From: Micrococcales bacterium
GTDB lineage: Bacteria; Actinomycetota; Actinomycetes; Actinomycetales; Dermatophilaceae
Length of the DNA: 16,863 nt
NCBI GenBank assembly: GCA_003132125.1
Contig: PKWT01000177.1
Location: forward strand, 6,739 to 23,601
Direction: 5' to 3'
Of the stretch, positions 13,090 to 16,863 are shown in pieces; positions within the stretch are counted from its first letter, which is position 1, and each line of letters begins with the position of its first letter. The translations under genes were made by a program, and so were the position numbers. Below the pieces are notes generated by a model. It had not been told where the DNA came from. It saw nothing but the letters and a program-made list of their open reading frames with translations, and ran no database searches.

Positions 13090-14238
13090 CTACCCGAGGG
13101 GGACCCGGCCTTGGGTACCGTCGGTGTTGGTCCAGGTGACGGCCCTTATCGAGTCCTTGCCAGGATCGGTTGGGTGGGCGAATCCGGCACTCATCGCGAA
13201 GATCACCCTGCCGTCGGGGAGACGTTGCTGCACGGCGAGCCGGGTCGCTGTGTCGCCGGTCGCTAGTTCCACACCGATGTTCGACGCCCCGGGCGGCAGG
13301 ATCCCAGCCGCGATCGGCGGGCCGTCGTTCGTGAGCTCCACGTCCTTGGCCTTTACGAGGAGTGGCTGGCGTCCGGTAACCACAGCAGCGCCGGACGAAT
13401 CGGTGCTGGCACCGTTCAGGTCATAGGCGCCCAGGTCATACGGATTGGAGAAGTTGCCGTCCCCGGGGGGGAGGGTCTCGTCCCGGACGAGGAGTCGTCC
13501 GAAAACTGTGGTCTGTCCGTCCTGGTCCGGTTGCAGTACCACTTCGACTGACAACGTCGAGTTGATGGCGAGCACCCGCCCCGTCAGCCGCCGGCCGTTG
13601 CCGATTCCGTCCACGATCCCCGAGTCTCCATACCACCGGATGCTCTGGATGCCAGCGCCGCGAGCCGTCGCCGGGTACTTGACCGCGAAGACCGCGTAGT
13701 CGGTGCCGTCGACCCCGGCGGAGGCCATGCCGTATGAACCGCCATCGGCGAAAGTGATCCGCACGTCGCGGGCGGCGCTGGGTACCAGACCGATCGTGAC
13801 CGGGTGCCCGTCGACCATGCCTGATACCCAGGTGGCATCGGGCTTCTGGCCGGGCCTGCCGGTGGACGACCCGACCACTTCGTGCCGCTGCCCGTCGGGG
13901 GTGATGACGAAGTAGTGCACGTTGGTGGCGACACCGGCATCGAGCTGGAAATGCGCCTCGAAGGTCCCGGAGGCGAAACCCAGCTGCCCCAGAAAACTGC
14001 CAGTTGTTGCGGTGTGGCTGGCGGGCAGGGGCACTGCTGTGTCGTGGGGACGGGTCAGGGCTGCTCCTCCTGCCACCAACGCGACAGCCATTGCTGCGGA
14101 GCCAGCGGCAATGATCCGGTGTCGACGGATGGTCCGATTGCCTTGGCGCAGAACAGATTCTGTGCTGAAAGTCAAGCCGCTGGGCGCGCCGACGGCGTCG
14201 AACTCGCGACGCAGGTCAGCCTCTAGGTCGGTGCTCAT
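13090..14238 (-). CDS. Single-pass membrane protein paired with the ECF sigma factor (possible anti-sigma factor)
   Basis: I do not recognise this 382-residue protein by family. The first 40 residues are hydrophilic and basic near the membrane (RQGNRTIRRHR). One transmembrane segment follows (about 42-62, IIAAGSAAMAVALVAGGAALT). The remaining 320 residues would lie outside and look like beta-rich domains with many Gly, Asp and Thr. No HxxxCxxC zinc motif of classical anti-sigma factors is present. ATG 14238 overlaps the TGA of the sigma factor gene (ATGA), indicating tight co-expression. Gene pairing and topology suggest a sensor or anti-sigma role through the short cytoplasmic tail, which is inference. 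The 57 bp between its stop and the convergent maoC hold no clear terminator. Confidence 0.75.
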   Translation of the reverse strand: MSTDLEADLRREFDAVGAPSGLTFSTESVLRQGNRTIRRHRIIAAGSAAMAVALVAGGAALTRPHDTAVPLPASHTATTGSFLGQLGFASGTFEAHFQLDAGVATNVHYFVITPDGQRHEVVGSSTGRPGQKPDATWVSGMVDGHPVTIGLVPSAARDVRITFADGGSYGMASAGVDGTDYAVFAVKYPATARGAGIQSIRWYGDSGIVDGIGNGRRLTGRVLAINSTLSVEVVLQPDQDGQTTVFGRLLVRDETLPPGDGNFSNPYDLGAYDLNGASTDSSGAAVVTGRQPLLVKAKDVELTNDGPPIAAGILPPGASNIGVELATGDTATRLAVQQRLPDGRVIFAMSAGFAHPTDPGKDSIRAVTWTNTDGTQGRVPLG

Positions 14239-14825
14239 TGCAGGCTCCCTTCGGTGATTGCGGAGTTGTCATGGGGCTGGGGATGCGTCTCGGCCTCGGC
14301 GTGTTGGCGAAGGGCAGCCAGCCCGCGCGAAGCGGCGCTCTTCACTGAACCGACCGTGATGCCGAGCGCTTCGGCCACGGAAGCTTCGGACTGGTCGGCG
14401 TAGTACCGCAGCACGACGACCTTGCGTTGTTGCTCAGGCAGCCGCGACAACCGGCGCACGAGGTCGTCGCGATGATCACTGGTCGCCACCGCACCGTCGC
14501 GCGACTGTGACTCCGACCGCGACCACGAATGGGACGCAGTCCCGTGCTCGAAACCAGAGCTGGTGAGGTCGGCCACCACCTCGTGGCGAGTGGCACGCCA
14601 TACGTCGATCTTGTGGTTGACAAGGCAGCGCCTCGCATAGGCGAGCGCAGTCGCGTGGTCGATCTTGTGCCAGACGACGTAGGTCTTGACGAACGCCGCC
14701 TGTGTCAGCTCCTGTGCGCGGTCGGTGTCGCCGGTGAGGAACCATGCGGTCCGCAACAGCGCCGGTCCGGCGCCGGCCATGAAGGCCGAGAACGACTCGT
14801 CGCGCGTCGCCTTTGAAGCCCTCAC
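14235..14825 (-). CDS. SigE-family ECF RNA polymerase sigma factor
   Basis: 196-residue group-IV sigma factor of the actinobacterial SigE family. Sigma region 2 (about 11-79) has FMAGAGPALLRTAWFLTGDTDRAQELTQAAFVKTYVVW and ARRCLVNHKIDVWR. A polar linker (about 80-120) leads to sigma region 4 (about 123-175) with LSRLPEQQRKVVVLRYYADQSEASVAEALGITVGSVKSAASRGLAALR, a helix-turn-helix that reads the -35 element. The start is GTG 14825, with GGGGGGA a few bases upstream. A likely membrane partner is encoded immediately downstream in 4-bp overlap. Together they could be a surface-responsive regulatory pair. No likely target promoter or autoregulatory site was found in the 103-bp upstream gap. Confidence 0.93.
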   Translation of the reverse strand: MRASKATRDESFSAFMAGAGPALLRTAWFLTGDTDRAQELTQAAFVKTYVVWHKIDHATALAYARRCLVNHKIDVWRATRHEVVADLTSSGFEHGTASHSWSRSESQSRDGAVATSDHRDDLVRRLSRLPEQQRKVVVLRYYADQSEASVAEALGITVGSVKSAASRGLAALRQHAEAETHPQPHDNSAITEGSLQ

Positions 14826-14916
14826 GAGGTCCCCCCGTTCATGATCACACCCACAAGCACGCCAGCGCGGGCCTCAAGGTTGCCTCGCGGGTCAAACAAT
14901 ACGACCCGGGCTTGGC

Positions 14917-14922
14917 TAGCCT
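14917..14922 (+). promoter_or_regulatory. Candidate -10 for a leaderless PHP-recB operon
   Basis: TAGCCT fits the actinobacterial TANNNT -10 consensus and ends 6 nt before ATG 14929. Transcription would therefore begin at or next to the start codon. CAGGGG between them could also act as a weak, too-close RBS. No clear -35 is seen 16-18 bp upstream. Confidence 0.45.
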
Positions 14923-14928
14923 CAGGGG

Positions 14929-15774
14929 ATGCGCATCGATCTCCATACCCACTCGAACGCGAGCGACGGCACACAGTCACCGGCTGGGGTCGTGTCCTCT
15001 GCGGCCGAGTCAGGGCTGGATGTCGTGGCCCTCACCGACCACGACACGACCGCAGGGTGGGCCGAGGCTGCTGAGGCTGCGGCGCAGGAAGGGATCGCCC
15101 TTGTCCGTGGGATCGAGGTCTCCTGCAACTACGAAGGCATCAGCATCCACCTGCTCGGCTATCTCCAGGACCCCGCGGCGCCTGGGTTGCTCGAGGAGCT
15201 GGAGCGCTCGCGGGAGAGTCGGGAGACCCGGGCGCAAAGCATCGTCGAGCGGTTGTCGCGAGTTGTGCCGTTGACCTGGGATGACGTCCTCAAACAGGTC
15301 GAGCCGGGGGCCACCGTCGGCCGCCCACACATCGCCGATGCGATGGTGGCGAAGAAGATCGTCGCCTCGCGAAAGGTTGCCTTCTCTGACTATCTCTTTG
15401 ACGGCTCCCCCTTCTATGAGTCGCACTATTCACCCGATCCGGTGACGGCGGTACGCCTCGTGAGGCAGGCCGGTGGCGTCGCGGTGATGGCGCACCCGTT
15501 CGCGAGCGCACGCGGGATCGTCGTGAAGGACGCGGTCATCGAAGCCATGGCGGCCGAGGGGATGGCCGGCCTGGAGGTCTATCACCGCGACCACAGCGCC
15601 GACGAGGCGCAGCACGGGCTCGATCTGGCCGCCTCGCTCGACCTGTTCGTCACGGGCTCCTCGGACTACCATGGCGAGGGAAAACCGAACCTGCTAGGTG
15701 AGAACACCACTGATCCCGTTGTGCTGCAACAGATCGAGGCACTGGCGCACGGCGTCAAGGTGTTGCGGCCTTGA
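14929..15774 (+). CDS. PHP-domain phosphoesterase (nucleoside 3',5'-bisphosphate phosphatase-like)
   Basis: 281-residue PHP-domain metal-dependent phosphoesterase of the YciV/RnmV type. It carries the full ligand set: H6 and H8 in DLHTHSNASDGT (with D13), D37/H38 in LTDHDT, E63 in GIEVS, H74, H134 in GRPHIA, H189 in MAHPFA, H219 in EVYHRDH, and D246/H248 in SSDYHG. Relatives hydrolyse 3'-phosphates of nucleoside bisphosphates or trim RNA and oligonucleotide 5' ends. The helical insertion after GYLQ (about 82-130) is normal for this group. ATG 14929 lies right after a TAGCCT promoter-like hexamer. The stop overlaps the TTG start of the RecB-like nuclease gene, so the two are co-expressed and may both act on nucleic-acid ends, which is inference. 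Confidence 0.93.
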   Translation: MRIDLHTHSNASDGTQSPAGVVSSAAESGLDVVALTDHDTTAGWAEAAEAAAQEGIALVRGIEVSCNYEGISIHLLGYLQDPAAPGLLEELERSRESRETRAQSIVERLSRVVPLTWDDVLKQVEPGATVGRPHIADAMVAKKIVASRKVAFSDYLFDGSPFYESHYSPDPVTAVRLVRQAGGVAVMAHPFASARGIVVKDAVIEAMAAEGMAGLEVYHRDHSADEAQHGLDLAASLDLFVTGSSDYHGEGKPNLLGENTTDPVVLQQIEALAHGVKVLRP

Positions 15775-16691
15775 CGGCGGAGGCGGGCGACGGCGCAGTG
15801 GCTGCGCCGTTGCAGCAGAGTTTCGACGGCATGCCGAGGCGTCTCTACTCGGCGAGCCCCAGCAAGCTGTTGGCCTGGCTTGACTGTCCTCTTCGCTACC
15901 GCATGCAGTACCTCGACCGACCCAGGCCGGCTGCCCGGCAGCAACGGGCACACACGTCGATAGGTGTGGCCACGCACAACGCTCTGCGCGACTTCTGGGA
16001 CCTGCCGCAAGCCGAGCGCACCCCGACAGCAGTCGAGCGGCTGATGCGGAAGTCGTGGATCGACGTCGGCTTTCGCGATCCCGACCAGTGCGCGGACTGG
16101 CTGGTTCGCACGACGGAGCGAGTGACGGCATACCTGCGGGGGATCGACCGCGTTCGACAACCGCTGGGCGTCGAACGCACCGTCTCCATGCGCACCAAGA
16201 CGCTCGCCGTGACGGGCCGCATCGACCGTCTTGATGACCGCGACGGAGAGCTGGTGGTGGTCGACTACAAGACCGGGCGGTCACGGCTCACCGACGACGA
16301 TGCACGCACCTCACTGCCCCTGGCGCTGTATGCCGTCGCGGCCGCTGGCATGTTCCGTCGCCCCTGTGCGCGCGTGGAGCTGCACCACCTGCCGACGGGA
16401 GAGGTGCTCTCGCACGAGCACACGCCGGAGTCGTTGCAGCGCAAGGTCGCCGAGGCCGAGTCGATCGCCTCGGACCTTCGCAGGGCCGACGGCGCCTATG
16501 CAGAGGAGGGGGTCGGGGCGCCACAGTTCGAACCGCACGTGTCGCCGATCTGCCCGTGGTGTGACTTCCGGGCTCACTGCCCGGCGGGTCAGCTGGTCGG
16601 TCCGGAGAAGTCCGACTGGGCGGGGCTGGAGGTCGACGCCGCGGCAGGCAACGGCACGGCGGATGGCGAGGTCGGGACACTTACGGCGTGA
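15771..16691 (+). CDS. RecB-family PD-(D/E)XK exonuclease with Fe-S cluster cysteines
   Basis: 306 residues from TTG 15771. This Cas4/AddB-C-terminus-like nuclease shows LYSASPSKLLAWLDCPLRYRMQYL (C39), GVATHNALRDFW with the motif-I His69, GRIDRLDDRDGELVVVDYKTG with catalytic D152 and the D165-Y-K167 triad, and a C-terminal CPWCDFRAHC (C261, C264, C270). One early Cys plus three late Cys is the 4Fe-4S 'iron staple' pattern, so 5'- or 3'-exonuclease activity on DNA ends is expected. The usual Gln of motif III before the LALY stretch is not evident (TSLPLALYAV). The TTG start overlaps the PHP gene stop (TTGA), with AAGGTG about 8 nt upstream. ATG 15831 is an alternative that keeps all motifs. 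There is no helicase domain, so this is the stand-alone form common in actinobacteria. Confidence 0.9.
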   Translation: MTAEAGDGAVAAPLQQSFDGMPRRLYSASPSKLLAWLDCPLRYRMQYLDRPRPAARQQRAHTSIGVATHNALRDFWDLPQAERTPTAVERLMRKSWIDVGFRDPDQCADWLVRTTERVTAYLRGIDRVRQPLGVERTVSMRTKTLAVTGRIDRLDDRDGELVVVDYKTGRSRLTDDDARTSLPLALYAVAAAGMFRRPCARVELHHLPTGEVLSHEHTPESLQRKVAEAESIASDLRRADGAYAEEGVGAPQFEPHVSPICPWCDFRAHCPAGQLVGPEKSDWAGLEVDAAAGNGTADGEVGTLTA

Positions 16692-16767
16692 ACGGGGTTT
16701 GCTGTCGCAGGAACATGGCCACGCTGACAGACTGTGCCCACCCATGGCTGTCGGAGAGGCGTCAACA

Positions 16768-16863
16768 GTGACCCAGGCAACGGACTCAGGGAATGCGAAA
16801 CCTCAAGCAGGACATGACCGCGAGCAGGATGAGCGGCATGTGACGCACTTGGGAACGATCGTG
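16768..16863 (+). CDS. Unidentified gene, 5' end only (runs off the window)
   Basis: From GTG 16768 the frame is open to the window end, giving 32 codons (VTQATDSGNAKPQAGHDREQDERHVTHLGTIV). GGAGAGG (16753-16759) lies 8 nt before this GTG, a well-placed ribosome binding site. An in-frame ATG at 16744 has no such site. The visible part is polar and probably a disordered N-terminal tail, with no recognisable motif. The gene follows the RecB-like gene after 76 bp and may belong to the same operon. No function is assigned. Confidence 0.5.
   Translation, partial: MTQATDSGNAKPQAGHDREQDERHVTHLGTIV

Noticed and set aside
12758..13426. 222-codon plus-strand frame spanning the end of maoC and the anti-sigma region
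   Set aside because: Ser/Arg/Pro-rich shadow that crosses the end of a real gene and runs antisense to another; no RBS or motif.

Overview
The window is about 16.9 kb of GC-rich, gene-dense DNA. Codon third positions are strongly G/C, GTG and TTG starts are used, and many genes abut or overlap. The gene families point to a high-GC Actinomycetota: a SigE-family ECF sigma factor, a fused ThrE exporter, an AbiEi/DUF559 fusion protein, a RIO-like kinase, and a citrate-lyase-like/acyl-CoA dehydrogenase/MaoC set. Nocardioidaceae or a related family is my best guess, but this is inference and no rRNA or marker gene is present to settle it.

Layout. (1) 1-780: 3' part of a malyl-CoA-lyase-like (HpcH/HpaI, CitE-type) gene, plus strand. 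(2) 802-4990, minus strand: a XylF-like lipoprotein, a single-domain sugar ABC ATPase, an RbsC/XylH-type permease, and an overlapping Tat-type lipoprotein esterase. A perfect 19-bp hairpin separates the binding-protein gene from the transporter-core genes. (3) 5214-6189, minus: RIO-type kinase with an out-of-frame, strong-RBS small ORF over its start. (4) 6460-8187, plus: acyl-CoA dehydrogenase and an abutting YflT-like membrane protein. (5) 8177-9691, minus: Xaa-Pro aminopeptidase, divergent from (6) 9827-11284, plus: ThrE-type threonine/serine exporter. (7) 11313-12460: a minus-strand AbiEi-like/DUF559 nuclease gene between two direct copies of a palindromic repeat, placed between thrE and maoC. 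(8) 12517-13032, plus: MaoC-family hydratase. (9) 13090-14825, minus: SigE-family sigma factor and a membrane partner in ATGA overlap. (10) 14929-16691, plus: PHP phosphoesterase coupled to a RecB-like Fe-S nuclease. (11) 16768-end: 5' end of an unidentified gene.

How the genes fit together. The lyase, acyl-CoA dehydrogenase and MaoC protein are the enzyme types for the lower part of the ethylmalonyl-CoA pathway (methylsuccinyl-CoA to mesaconyl-CoA to methylmalyl-CoA to glyoxylate plus propionyl-CoA). They all lie on the plus strand but are spread over 13 kb with unrelated minus-strand blocks between them. The sugar ABC operon with its exported esterase looks like a self-contained carbohydrate uptake module.

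The most unusual structure is the repeat-flanked nuclease gene. It resembles a REP/RAYT-like arrangement, but with a Vsr-like PD-(D/E)XK protein instead of a transposase. No tRNA, rRNA, CRISPR array or recognisable transposase was seen.
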